Notes: generated by a model from the letters alone, not told the origin. A stretch of 64,000 bases of DNA from Datnioides undecimradiatus (GCA_008933995.1 WARS01000014.1:7611192-7675191), one strand, 5' to 3'; shown: positions 11,565-24,396, counted from the first letter of the stretch. Program-made: numbers and translations.

Positions 11565-14500
11565 CACTCTGCATGCTTCTCTTCTAGTCATCCTTTATCC
11601 TCTATCTATTTCCCTTGTACATTTCTTTTCCTCTTCTCTTCTTTCCTTTCTTATTGTATTTCCTTTTCATATCTCAGAGCTCATCACTCTTCCTCCTCTC
11701 CATCAAAGCTCTTCAAACTCTTGCTACTTTTTCATCCTCCTCTCCCCCACCTCGTCCCCTCGTCTCCTGCCTTGTCTCCTTTTTCCTCCCCTCCTTTGTC
11801 CCCGTCGTTGTGCTCCTCCACTTTACGCCGACATTTGAGATGCTCCAGCTTTTATCCAGAAAAAAAAAAGACATCTTCCTTCAGATTTTTAAGCTCCTGT
11901 CACTCTTTGAATGTGCTGAAATGCATCAAATTACACAAGCGTGCATAAAGTAACTGTCATCACGTTTCTCCAATGAGCTTCATCTCCCTCTCGTAGTTGA
12001 CCCTGCCTGCTGATTTTGAGAGACTTTATCAAAACTCCATTAAAGTTGTGAGTTCATGCTCACAGGACTCTGATTTTAAGGCTCTAATTATCTTGTTTTC
12101 ACGTTTTGAGTAATCGCTTGAAGGGTGAGAATGTAAAAACTACTTTTCCCAGACTTCCCTGCGAGTCAAGCATGATATTTTCACAAATTTTGTTTTTAAA
12201 CTTTGTGATTTTTCTTTTTTCTGAGCTGATAATCAGTTTACAGTCTCTTAATTTACGTTTGCCGTGGCTCATTAAAATGTGTGACTAATCTCAAATTAAG
12301 GGCCCATTTAGGTACGCTCAGTAATTGCCATCAAACTGTGAGATGTCGTGACAAATACGGCTGGATTGCTGTGAAATCTGGTGCAGATAAGGGCCCCAGA
12401 TGATGTGTCTTGATCACTTTTCACCGAGTGCATAAATAGCTCATCACTTCCATTCACACGTTCGCACACATCTTCAGTTTAAGACAAAATAGTCCCTAAA
12501 AAACCCCCAAAAAACTCTGAACGACAATATTGACATCATCCTGCGCTGCACAATGCTAACATAGCAACCGTTTCAGCGCTTAGCTTTAAACAACCTGATA
12601 TCAACAGGTGCTTTGAAGACTGTAGCATGTTCTGTGTGTAATATATATGATACTTGAGTCTGGTACCACAATAAGCATGGTAAACATTAACATTATTCTG
12701 AGCCACAGACTATAAATAAAGCTCGTCTTCACGTCTCCAGCTCCTCCCACTGCACAAAGGTCAAACTATCCCTGACACAGGTGCTGCCATCTTGCTATTG
12801 TAAAGTCTTTTGGAGACAGAGTGTGCACAGTAGTAATCAGGATGTGGAGCCCGGGTATCAAGGTTTATAACCATCCTTATTTAGTTAAAACCCAGCTTTA
12901 TTGGTTTATTACAGCTTAACTGTTGCCATGGTCAAACCACATGAAATCAGAACCATAACCATTTTTTATTTCATAGATAATAACAGTGATAACATAATTA
13001 TATTTTGACTACTGCAACGGAATTATGCTCAGTCGCCTTCACCAAAGCACATCCTCACACAGCCACTAGCATGGCTGCAGGGCAACAGTATAAGAGCTGA
13101 AACACTGCAACAGTGCATTAAATCATAAAGTCATATTAGGGAGATATTAATACGGCACCAGGCTACTTTGCACATTAGCTGTATCACAGTGTTCCATATC
13201 CAGACGTCCTGTGACATTAGCTCAATAAAGCGTACGCAGGACATTCATCTTTAACAATCTCCCTCCGCGTTTTCACCCTTTAGTATTGATTTGTCGCACT
13301 CTGTGCAGAGTGAAGTCCACAGGCTGCGGTGTGTACGCTGGCCTGCTGGGCCGTCAGCAAACCCCGTGTTCAAATATAGTTTTGGACAGGACGGGTGCCA
13401 TCAATTACACTAATGCCACTGAGCTGAAGTTGGTTCCAGTCCTATTCAGCCCACTGTGTGTTCAGCCAATGGCATCTGGCACATTACACGCCCAGCTGTG
13501 TTTGTGTGTGTGTGTGTGTTCAGATGTCTGTATGCTTAGGCAGTAAACCTAGTTGCCTCATTAACTCACATACCGTCTTATTGGCACAGGATGTAATGAC
13601 TTAGGTGTGTGTGTGTGTGTGTGTGAATACAGTTTTGTGGGGTCATAAAATGTTTGTTATGACTTTTACACTCAAATGAATTTTATTTCATTGTCCTGTC
13701 CCGCACCATAAAGCAGCTTCAGAACAACAGAAGGGTGTTTTCATGTGTCCACGACACTGGTCAGTGTTCAGCTCCACTAAATACCGACGGTGGAGTCCCG
13801 GGTTCCCATGCTGAGATGCGTATTGGAGCATATTGATTTGTTCTTTCAGCACGGAGCCGTAAAACAACACACATGTTGTCAGTGGCCTGCAGTAATTAAT
13901 AAAAATGATTTCAAATGCAAGAAATTGAGACATCAGATGCCAGCGGACGCTACCACAGGTGTTTCTAATGGGTTTTGAGCTTCCCTGCAAACTAACAACA
14001 AACATACGGGACTGAGAACACCAACTCCTTGGCAGGTGTAACAATAACAGAGAGTAATTTGACCAGTGGAGGGTTACGCTATGAGCTGCCGCACTATTAA
14101 AAGACAATTTAGTGGCATCATCATCCGCACAATCATCTCTCTGCGGGGTTCTTCTTAAAGCAGAGGCTAACCGTCGCGGCCTTCTCTCGCACTAAACAGC
14201 CGTTGGAACAGATGAGCAGGTAGATGACAGATCACAGGTTGGTCCTTATTGTGAAACCGCGGACTGAAGACACTGTAATGAAAAGAAGGAACCGTGATGA
14301 GAACAATATGTTGTGAATGAAAAGAGCATGGAGTCTGAGGATCATTAGCATTCACTCTGTCCGCCTTTTGCCTCCAGCGGTCCTCTCCTGCTTTCAGAGC
14401 AGCTTTAGCTCTCACTGTCCTAATGTTTCTCCATCACTCATCTTTATTCATTATAATTCATTATTCAGCATAAATAGTTTGTTTGTGTTTTGTAAGACAG

Positions 14501-15239
14501 GCCTCTGCTGTTGCGGGAAACAGAAGAGACGTAAAGCTCTCAGCCGAAATCTTTAACTCCGGGTGTGGAAGACGGGAAAACGGTGAGTCATGACTTCTCG
14601 CGGGAGAGTCGTTGAGTCACTCTCTCATTAGAGATCCCCCTCTGCGAAGCCCACGAAAAAAACCCACTGACACCCACAAACATCTGGCTTTTGTTTTCAG
14701 TGTGAACAGGTACAATCACTCATTCCGTGGTAAAATGACTCTGCGGTGGTTGCGGGTATACGCAGTATGGAAACACTTGGGCAGACAGGCTGCCGGGGAG
14801 GTCTTGACGTCAGTGTGTGAGTAACCAGGAGCGCTCTAACTTTTTATGGTCTATATGGTAACAAGAAGTTATTTTGTGCTTTACATCATGCAAGATGCAA
14901 CACTGGCTGTAAAGGTGAGAGAGCTTTACCTGATTGGAGGGGATGGGGGAAGAGGAGGGGTTCAAAGACAAAAGCATCCACTGGCGATGTGAAAGGAATT
15001 AATCAAATGTTTTTAAAGAAATAATAATTTTGTTGTTTAAAGAGTCTAAATTTGTTCTCTTGTCATTGTTTCAGGAAGAAATTCAAACAGGAAGTGTCCG
15101 AAACAGTCTGGTGTCCATGTCCCTGCAGACACTGAGGAGTCCTCTGTCAGGCTGGACTGACGGCAAACAGCTCAGCTGGTCGTGTGTGCGTGTGTGTTCC
15201 TCCCCCAATCTGTGAGTAATGGAAACGATGGCTGATGTT
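11565..15239. other. Non-coding stretch, no gene seen
   Basis: It begins with a long pyrimidine-rich tract (to about 11,850), and GT microsatellites lie at about 13,501-13,520 and 13,603-13,624. The phrase around 13,060-13,085 (cacagccactagcatggctg) is shared with 40,300-40,330, suggesting pieces of the same interspersed repeat. No coding region is supported. Confidence 0.5.
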
Positions 15240-15253
15240 GTCACCGTGGCAAC
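15240..15253 (+). promoter_or_regulatory. RFX X-box match
   Basis: GTCACC-GT-GGCAAC matches GTNRCC-N2-RGYAAC at every defined position. It lies about 130 bp before a stretch that looks like a conserved non-coding element (15,380-15,640). Confidence 0.4.
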
Positions 15254-15379
15254 GCGGGCACTCAACTTTACAACACACACACTGTTTGTGACTCCCACCC
15301 CCGCCCCCATCCCCTTTTTCCGCTTTGCGTCCGTCTCCCCGCTCTCCCAGCATGCTTTGCCCCGTGTGTCCTAACACTA

Positions 15380-15640
15380 ATAAGCTCTTATCGCTAATGT
15401 GGATAACACCATATTTGACGGCGAGCTTCTCAGCCGAGGTACCTGGCAGGTTCGCTTCAAAGAACTCATTCAGGTGATAATCACGCCGAGGAATAACATC
15501 CTCCACCTCCTCAGTCTCAGCCAGGACCGCTCACATCAGGTCGCCTGCAAATTCAAATATGCCAGAATTCCATTTAATATCTTCTCATTGTGCTCTATCT
15601 GACCTAATTCATTACAACGGGACTGCGGCGAAAGAATCGT
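15380..15640. other. Candidate conserved non-coding element
   Basis: This is a non-repetitive, compositionally balanced stretch without coding potential, rich in words such as CATTTAAT, ATTCATTA and ATTCAAAT that are typical of developmental enhancers. The call rests on texture alone, and only cross-species alignment could confirm it. Confidence 0.25.
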
Positions 15641-16490
15641 GTTATTATTCCTTCTATTACCCGCCACTTTCTTCCAGCGCGGAGTCAGAGAGCTGCTGGG
15701 TTCAAACAGCTCAGGTTAACACAACATCAAGCAGCTGAACGTGCTGGAGTCTGACCCTGTGCTCATATCAGAGGTGTGCTGCTGAGATAATGTAAAATAA
15801 ACTTTCAGGGACACGAAACGTGGCTTTAATAATCCGCCACACTTATTTTGTAATGCTGCGGCCTGAAAGCTCAGCCGAACTTCCCTGTCAGCGGAGGGAA
15901 AGTGAATCGGCGAAACTTTTGATCTGATTTGGAATTCTTTTCAGTCATTTAACAAAGAAAAATGCAAAACATTTTCCCATCCCAGCTTCAGTTTGTCTGT
16001 TTTGCATGACTGCAAATTAAACATTTCAAACTGAAGTCACGTCGGACTCCGGGGAATGATCAAGGACGTGGCAAAATGATGACGTCATTATTATTCCTCA
16101 CTGTCACCTGACTTTTAATAGACTAAACTCGGCGGCTGTGGGTGAGGAGGCTATCACATGGCTGTCTTTTTCCTCTTTGATCACGTCATTGAACAGCATC
16201 TGTAGCACAGAACAACAACTATACAGTCAGAGGGAGCAGCCGGGGCAATGATCTGTTGGGGGTGCATTCTGTATCAGGATGGTTTCCGGCGTTGCCGCTG
16301 TTGCTGGGCCAATCAAAGCGCACATGACTCACTCATGACTCATATGGATGCCGTATTTTTAATTCAAAACGAGCTGTGCGGCTGTGCTTTCAATATTTGC
16401 CCCGCCCCCCTGATGCAGTAAAATTACATTTAGGCTGCTCTGACTGTTTTTCTTCTGTAGCAACTGTGTGAAGCTATAAGCTGCAAACAT

Positions 16491-16512
16491 ACACACACAC
16501 ACACACACACAC
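16491..16512. repeat. (AC)n microsatellite
   Basis: An AC run of about 22 bp is followed by an imperfect continuation. Confidence 0.9.
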
Positions 16513-19125
16513 GCACTGACACACAGGCAGCCAGACACTTGGCACGCTCCTGTGCCACCGGCTGCTCTCTCAGTGATACAAGTCACCGCTGCTCCAAAAA
16601 GCATTTTGGCTCTACATTTGTAAACCATCTAATTCTTTTCTTATTGTTGACGGGGAAAAAAATCTCTTTTGTTGAAACACCAAACAGGGATATGGAGCGT
16701 GTCAAATATTGACAAAGACAGAGCGAGAGGAGAAGGAGAGCATCAGACATCTGACACAAAGGCGCAGGATTACAGCGAGGACGGCCATCTGTGCGTGTGT
16801 GACAGAGGGACGCGGCCTTTCTTTGTCTAGTTGCCGACGTGTCTCTTTAAAGACACTTTAGGACACAGAATGATAAATAATTGCACGCGCACAGTTTCAT
16901 CTGACGAGCGAGGCAGCTCGCAGCGGCTCTTTCAGCACAGGGAGGAAACGTTCGCTCTAAAGACCAAAAGAACCCAGTGGTTCTTCAAACACAGTCCATC
17001 CAGCTGCGGAGAGGACACGGCATCAGCGTCACCCTATGTCTTTACTCGTGTTACCGACAGGGTTTGAACCCAGGGTATGATCGGGAACCGTGGTTTAAGT
17101 AGGAATTAGTATCACAGACCCTGATACGGACGTGACTGACTTTACTTTACTTTTCTTCACTTAAATAACGTTTTTAAACCCTCTGCCTTTTTGTTTTTTG
17201 GTGATTTTCCTGTATGTATACAAATTCCGGCCCTTTTGGGTAAGTGATAAACGACTGTTTTCAATGTTTCCTCTCCTCCTCTATGAACTGTACCGTACGG
17301 TACTCGTTTCTTCTAGATTTGTGCGTCTATGCTATGTATTTGACCAATTCTTTGACGCATTGGATCTAATGTGTAGTTACAGGCTGTCACTACTGTGGGA
17401 GTGTGAGACGGTGTTGTCCATTTGACGCCACCTCAGATCAAAACACCGCTCCATTAAATCAGAACAGAAAGCGGGTCTCTGCTAATTGTGGTGAGTCACA
17501 GCCGAGTTGTTTGGCAGTCTGGTGAAAGGGACGCGCGCCTCTCTCATTCATGGTCACCGAGTTTCTCTCGCCTCACAAATCCTCTGCGGTATAACATGAT
17601 CAGCTCTTTAACACATCGTGTTTTTCTATAAACATTTAAACGCGCTGCTTGTGAACTTCGTTTGCCTTATGTTCGCCGCTTCTTTGTGCCTTTATGTCTT
17701 ACAGAAGGAGTGTCCATCAAGCTAACAGCGCTGCACCTGAACAGGCGGGTTTGTTTCCCCACTTCGCCCTTTGTAAATGGACTGAGGTGTGTGACACGGT
17801 GATGCATGTAGTGTTGTTGGACGTTATTGTGTTTCACCAGAAGCGCTTAACTCGAAATCCCTCTGTATTGTGTTATGTTGAGTTGCTTGATAAGTTGTGT
17901 AAACAGTGTTTATTGGTTTATATTTTTAGTTTTCAGCTATAATGGTGGAAGAATACGTCCTGCATCAGAAGGTTCTGTAGGATCTGTAGGATGCTCAAAT
18001 TCAAAACTCATATTTTTGAACCATCTAACTGTGATGTGTGGATTTCAAATGAAAACATAAAGCAGGTCATTCTGTGCTCTCCTGAACTGGGGTCGTCCCT
18101 GTGTCTTGAGGGTCCCGGTTTCTACATGGCACAAAGTGGGAACACCAGAAAGGGTCCTATGTTCTCAGGGTAATCTGAACACACTGAGAACATTGGTGTG
18201 TGTTAACAGAACGGTGTCCCAGAGAACACAGGACCCTGGGAACATGCCCCCCCCCCACTAACACACCATTCTCTTATAGCTTCATTTTACAGCTCTGCAG
18301 CGACGTTCTTGTGGTCTTCAGTTCTGAGATGCATAAAGTGAAGTCATCACTCAAAGGGCCCACTTGCATATTGGTCCGGTTTTAGCATCAGGCAGCTGTT
18401 TCCAGTGAAGAAGCGGCGATAAACCCACTGTGCACTCCCTGTAAGGCACCGAACATGAGTGTGAACACACACCATTTGAGATCAAATATTCAGCAGATGT
18501 TGGAGACCAGATTGGCTCTAAATGGGAAGTGCATGCTGAATACTTGTCAGGTCAATTTTTTGCGTATCAGTTCTATAAGAAGACGGTCTGTCACTGCTGT
18601 ATTTCCAGCTTATTGCTGTGTCCCCAGACCTATTAACACGGGGAAAATGGCCTCACAGAGGATGCTCTCACTGATTTCTCTTGTTTAAATCCGAACGTGG
18701 CTTATTCATCACTTTTTGTGTGCTTCTCATCCTATAGGAGTGGATTCCTCCTGTGGCAGTGCTGTGAGATATTGTCTCTATGCAGCTTAACAGTGGCGGG
18801 GTATAAAAAATTTACATTATAACGCAATACACTACATATTTTAGGTAGACTTATGATTCACAAAGCACTCCCATACAGGGAAATTAATGGCATCCATATA
18901 GCACCAACATAAACCAAACTAAAGGCCTGTATGCTGAGTGCAAAACAAGGTGAAATGGGAAATACAGTTTGTGCTGGGAGCAATAATATCTCCATTAGAT
19001 TTAAGGGGCTGATTTAGTGTCAGTGGAGCGCTCCGCTCCTGTTGCTATTGCAAATCAACCGAGTGAGGAACATCATGAATCCTTGGTCTTCTGTCCCAAA
19101 GCCGCACTTGGCTTGTGTGCAGTAA
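16513..19125. other. Non-coding stretch, no gene seen
   Basis: No supported gene. The segment 18,060-18,270 (repeated 'ggtcctatgttctcaggg', 'gaacacaggaccctggg' phrasing) looks like part of an old interspersed repeat, but no boundaries could be set. Confidence 0.45.
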
Positions 19126-19137
19126 GTGCGCGCGCGC

Positions 19138-19175
<38 letters not shown>

Positions 19176-19180
19176 ATGTG
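19126..19180. repeat. (GC)n(GT)n alternating purine-pyrimidine tract
   Basis: A GC run (19,128-19,140) joins a GT run (19,141-19,174) and a short continuation. Together they form about 55 uninterrupted bases of alternating purine and pyrimidine. This pattern is a classical candidate for left-handed Z-DNA under negative supercoiling. Confidence 0.9.
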
Positions 19181-19762
19181 TTGATGTGTGTTTATGTGCA
19201 ATATGGAGAGGAGGATGTAAACTGGCCAAAGCACCGTCCCAGTAGAGTCACTGAAGACTTTCGACTCGAGTCATTGATTCTAATTATAATTTCATCTGGG
19301 GGCTGTAGATTCACGCAGTACTCAAAGACACACACACACACACAATTGATTTGTAGTCCAATGGTTGTGCTGCTTTGATGCTGGGCATCTGTTGGGAGAA
19401 TTTGGTTAATACCACTGTCCTTGCCAACAGAAACACACATGTACAAAAGTGACTCAATCAGCACAAATTCATTTATAAATACATGCAGATAGAAAACCAA
19501 CAGTCAACAAAAACCACTCAGGATTAAAGTCGTCAAAGTTATGGTCAGAGAATAAAAAGAACGCTGCACAGAGAGAACGATGGTGAGGGGTGAGTCCAAG
19601 TGCGTTCTTCACTGAACGAGGTCTCATTAAGGTTTGATAGAAAGGGAGTGACGTGATCTGACAATGCTGCATTTTCATTTCAGCCGATAAATACCAGAGG
19701 CCACTGCTGCGCTGGTAATTACGTTGAGTTATAACCAGCACAGCAGCACACAATGTGATTAT

Positions 19763-20645
19763 GTATTAACTAGAGGTGGGACTTTAACGCGTTAATTACG
19801 ATTAATTACGATTATGATTAAAAAAAGATTAACGCGTTAAAAAAATGAACGCATTTAATCGCAGTTTGCGTTCCAAACAATGCGGAACGTTTGTCAGTGC
19901 ACGATTTCCTGGTACACCGATTACACTGGTGCACACATCAGAGCTCGGCTAACGCCAAAAAGGAGGAATGGGATGAAAGTGCGTTGCTAGGACTGATGCA
20001 CTTCAACCCTGCAGTACCATCTAAATGCAAAGCATGTTGCAGCGAGCACAGAAACCGCCGGAGCTGTTAGCGCTAGCAGTCCCGGTCCGAGTATGAGCAA
20101 GAGGTGTCGGCAGCCCAAACTCGATCACACGACTGGCTTCAGGACCAAAAGTAGTAAGTGTTACAGCCTAATGTACAAAATAATTTGTGCTAAGGGTCCT
20201 TGGAGTTTAAAGGAGATTTAAGCCTGTCAAATGACCATTTATATTTCTAGTTGTTTTACCAGAAGAAGAAAGAAGTAGAAATTGCACTTTATGTTGAATT
20301 GTTGTTGTTTTTTTTTTTTTTTTTAACCTTTTAAAGTCAATACTGTTCTGAAAAAGTTCTTAAAATGGCACTTTAACTTTAGGTCTGTTCATTTTTGGCC
20401 AGGGATATTTTCTATTTCTTTTTCTACTGTTTTGAATTGAAATGCAATTAAATGCATTTGTCCAGACATTAAAAGAGCTCGAGTTTACAATATTCATGTC
20501 TGTGTCTATTATTTGATTCAGTCGTCCACTAAAATCCATTTAAATTAAAAAATGTTGCTCTTTGGGGCAAATATTGTTATGCGATTAAAATGCGAATTAC
20601 AAAGCTTCTAATTAATTAGATTAATTTTTTTAATCGAGTATTAAC
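19763..20645 (+). mobile_element. Non-autonomous hAT-like DNA transposon with 8-bp TSD
   Basis: The element body is 19,771-20,637. It is bounded on both sides by the same 8 bases, GTATTAAC (19,763-19,770 and 20,638-20,645), the target-duplication length made by hAT transposases. The left end begins TAGAGGTGGGAC, like hAT termini of the CAGAGGTG type, and continues with TTAACGCGTTAA and ATTACGATTA words. The right end is rich in GATTAA/TTAATC words in inverse orientation, though the outermost bases do not pair perfectly. Inside, an ATG at 20,093 opens a short frame (MSKRCRQPKLDHTTG) ending at a splice donor (20,154), reminiscent of a BED-finger first exon. A poly-T run lies at 20,308-20,324. 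No transposase core is present, so it cannot move by itself. Confidence 0.6.
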
Positions 20646-21418
20646 TTGAAATATTAATATTAACTTGAATATGATATCTGGTCAGAGTTGTTGTTTGCTG
20701 TCCTGGCTCTGACCTCATCACTCTCCGCAAACGAGCACCCAGCTTGGCACAGCAGGGAGTGAGCACACTGCAAAAACTGAAATCTAAGTAAGATTAAATA
20801 TCTTAGATCAAGGTGATATATGCTTATTTTTTGTCCGATAAGATAGTTCTTCTCAGTAAGCAGTTTTTATCTTAGACTTTTTCACTTGTTTTAAGTGTTT
20901 TAGTCCTTAATTATCTAAATAAGATATTACAACTTGTTAATGAGATTATATGACCTATTCTGAGTAAGTACATGCTTGAAACTAGAAAATCAACAGTTCC
21001 AAAGCTGTTTCCTCAACACTTAAAAGTATAAAACTACTTTTTCCAAGTAGTAGTTTCTTATTTCAAGCATGAAATAAGAAATCATGACTTTGACATAATT
21101 TTATCTCTTCACATTAAAACAGATGCAGCCAAATAGAATCAATTGTTTTATTATCAATGAAACAATAGAAAATATGTAGTCATATACTATAACAGTTGGC
21201 ACAGTACTGTAAATTGACACTTGATATTTAAACATTTAACATGTAACATTTTAAATAATTTCAAACAGAAATAGTTTATCATTATACATTCAGATAATTC
21301 ACTGTATTGTATGTTTTCATCTGTTACACACCTTTCCCAAATTTGATCTCCCAGGGTCAAATTACAAGGCTACTAAAGCTAGTCATACCGTATCTGGGGA
21401 ACACACCATGAGTTATTT

Positions 21419-21876
21419 TTAACTGTTGTACAATTCTATTACATCTCCAAGATGGTATTTTATCTGTACAAAGGTTTGGCTCTTGCTGCTAGTTGTGTAA
21501 TACGAGGTAAAATCCACCAGCTTTTCAGCATCGACTAACTCAGTAGCCTGTGCAAGGTGTGGGACCTCAACTTGATATGCCATGACATTTCTATCAAAGT
21601 GTAAAGTTTGAAATGGTTGGTATGGTTGGAGCTTCGAAGCCCATTGTTTTAAGAGGCAATGTTTTGATTCAAACCACATACACATATGTCTAACCATTGG
21701 ACCCAATGATTTAATCTGTGATGGCAAATGTATCATATAATGCTGTTTAGGTGTAATATTGCATTCTGGGAAAAGCTCCTTCCAATGCTTCATATGATTT
21801 TCAATTAGTGACTTCAATCTAGAAACAGTTGTAATGGTAAGAATACATATATCCCTGATGTACTTCACTACATTAT
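21419..21876 (-). pseudogene. EnSpm-type transposase, C-terminal exon only
   Basis: About 150 residues are read on the minus strand, from a probable acceptor (a T-rich tract ending in CTAG, with the exon starting at 21,876) to a TAA at 21,419-21,421. Near the middle the words PKQHYMIHLPSQI, LGPMVRHMCMW and FESKHCLLKQW match the conserved tail of fish EnSpm transposases, in which a K-H-H-Y/F-x-x-H-Y-P segment is followed by G-P and M-R-F-E-[SA]-K-H. The family is usually far longer. The upstream exons are missing, because the next 300 bp run straight into the divergent companion gene. The frame is intact, but the gene is a remnant left by internal deletion. Confidence 0.65.
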
Positions 21877-22208
21877 CTAGAAAAATAGGGGTGTTCTATG
21901 AATTAATCATTTTTAAATTAGTATTTATAATAGCCTCTATGAGAGTAACCGGTTGCAGTGATATATTTTTGAATATACTGCAGGAATTTCAAATTATGAC
22001 TCTGTCTGTTAGTCATATTCTCTGTTTGTACAATATTTACAACATGTAAGTCACCCCCATTTTATGACATGGTACCTTCCAAATGGGAACGCGCCAACAG
22101 GGGTCAGTCAACGGTCAGTTCAGTTGCAGCCACCGCCTAGCGCTTTAGCTGTCCTCCGTCCTGACGTCGAAGTTTAAGCCATTTCAAGTCCTCTAAACTC
22201 GCAATGCC

Positions 22209-24191
22209 ATGGATGAAGATGAAAGGGCTTTTTCGTGTATGGATCCTACAACATTCGCAGTATTGAAAGGTAATGTTAATTTGCTTTTGCCTGTCTTTGC
22301 AAGTTAAGCTAATTGTGAAGTTGGCTAACACGTAGCATACTAATTTTAAAAAACTGGTTTACTTGCTGAGCTATTACATGTGGGCTATGAACAATTAGTA
22401 ACTACACTAACAGTCATCCCTTCAAAATTTAGGATATGCTTTATTTACGATCAGTGCTTGTATGGTTTAATTTCATTTTGATTAATGTGATTTTTACACA
22501 ATCTGTTTTGTGTTTTTGTCAGGAATCTGTGAAGAAGCATCTTTTGAAAAGGGTCCAGAATGTGACAACCCCCATAAAGAAGCAGGGAGCAACTCCTTCA
22601 AGAAAGAGGCGACGGGGCATTAGCTTTGAGAGCAGCAACAGCCAGGATTCATCCGCTGATGAGTCCAATGCTTCAACTTCAATCTTGGAAAGACCACCGC
22701 AGTCGATAGGCAGTTCCACAGAGGCTGAACAGGCGGATGGTAAGAGCACATATTGAGATTGTGTTTTGGTGTTTAAACTACTACTGGTACTGAAATTATT
22801 GACATGATTGCCAGTTAATATTAATGACTAATTATTCATCTAAAAGTAAGTAACTGGGTATTTGTTATGTTTTTTCAAACTGTAATGGTAGAAAGAGTGA
22901 TTGTAAATTCATTTCAACAGGAGTGCCTGAAACAACTGACAGCCCACAGAACCAGGCAAGACACTACAAAGTTCTCCAGGAGCTATACAAATCCAGGCCC
23001 AGACCCAACAACAAGGATGTTGCCCAGCTGTTGGACCTTGAATACCAAGGAAGACGGGCTTATATCGACTCTGATGTTATGAAGGAGCAGGGCAGGCCTA
23101 CCAAGATTCTTTAGGCATATCCCTACTTCAGAGAAGTGGATCATGTAAGCAATTCAAATAATTTTAAGTTTGTTTATGTTTAATAAGATTATAGTAGTAA
23201 GACATTTACACATAGTAATTGTGGATACTGTTTCAAGGTTGCAGCAACATAGATGTTTTCACAGAACTTTGTGTGGGAAGATTCTGTGATAGTTTTGTCC
23301 TATTTGTCAAATCATAAAGCAGTTTAGTCCACAATTTCCACTTCCATAGTAGGTCCAGAAACTGGTACAAATTGATAGTTTTGTTAGCTAGAGTTTGATT
23401 GGAATGAGATTTTAAAAGATTTTTTTCTACCTGTCTTTCTATGGCAGATAATGGATGAACTGCAGCAGATCCTCAATCAAGGAAACTTTTCAAAAAAGTA
23501 AAACAAACAAAGGTAATTACAGACTTAATAGAGAGTCCTTATTTGGTGGCAAAATGTGCTTGCTATGGCATCCCTAAAGTGTAATATTTTTTTTTTTTTT
23601 TTTTTTTTTTAAAAATAACTGACTTCCATAAATAAAATGAGACTGTTTTGTTTTTCACAGTAACGCAAACCATTGCCATGATGAAGGCTTTGCCTGACAT
23701 GTTCCCATCACCTATTGCTCCACCCAAGAAGTTAGGACATGCAAGTGAGGGCATGCTTCACATTCTTGAGGTAAGAAATTTATGCATGTATGACAGTACA
23801 CAGTTTTTCTTGTGTTCCACTACTTGACCATAGTCTCTAAACAGTGAATTGTTTTGTGATCGTTTTTCTTTTTGTGTTTCAGTCTGCAGAAGACCCCAAC
23901 ACTTTTCTTCAGGCAAGACCACTCTTCAGCCCTGTGGTCATTGTCTGCGAAACCAACTGCATACTGGCCATTGGAAAACATGCCTGTGCTGATCTTCCCA
24001 AGAGAGGACATCTCTGACAGTGTGATGTATATCATGGCATGTTACTACACATTTCACCTTACATATCCCAAGTACATAGCCACACTCCTCTCTGTGCTGT
24101 AGACAGAGGTCCTCATGCCATCCATGAGCAAGGCATGACTTCCTCATATAAAAAAACTATGGCTGAGTGGAAGAAGTTTATCACTGAGTAG
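22209..24191 (+). pseudogene. EnSpm companion gene, six exons, broken
   Basis: This is a spliced plus-strand gene lying divergently to the transposase tail. Probable exons bounded by GT/AG are 22,209-22,269 (starting ccATGG), 22,523-22,739, 22,921-23,144, 23,448-23,512, 23,661-23,770 and 23,883-24,191. Exon 2 has a basic KKQGATPSRKRRRG stretch followed by a Ser-rich acidic part. Exon 3 encodes RHYKVLQELYKSRPRPNNKD and exon 5 encodes MMKALPDMFPSPIAPPKK. The wording matches an uncharacterised protein family repeated in teleost genomes; I do not know its function. Breaks are an in-frame TAG at 23,112-23,114, a stop in exon 4, a frame change in exon 6 (TGA at 24,015-24,017, with the family wording then continuing in another frame), and exon 1 and 2 phases that do not join. 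A host-derived cargo origin is possible but unproven. Confidence 0.55.
23587..23610. repeat. Poly-T run
   Basis: 24 consecutive T residues lie in an intron of the EnSpm companion gene, probably grown by slippage. Confidence 0.9.
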
Positions 24192-24396
24192 AACATTAGT
24201 AATAAAGTTGATGCCCTGTTCCAGTAATGATTGCTTTGTTTGACACAGTTTGTTGAGTTGTCACAGGAATATGGCACTGTGTCAAATGTTTATATATTGT
24301 AATGTTTAGTATTATACAGTTAACCTCTCAGTTTATCAGCCTTTCAACCTTGACCAGTGGCTGTCATGTTTTGTGGTGCTCGTGCATCTAAAATAC

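Noticed and set aside
11445-11953. 167- and 112-codon plus-strand frames
   Set aside because: They run through the ATCT microsatellite and the following pyrimidine tract. The SIYL and Ser/Leu/Phe composition is produced by the repeat.
13688-14107. 139-codon minus-strand frame
   Set aside because: No recognisable motif, no supporting splice or promoter context, and a competing open frame on the plus strand.
23872-24102. 76-codon plus-strand frame taken as a separate small gene
   Set aside because: It is the second frame of the broken sixth exon of the EnSpm companion gene, so it is included there.
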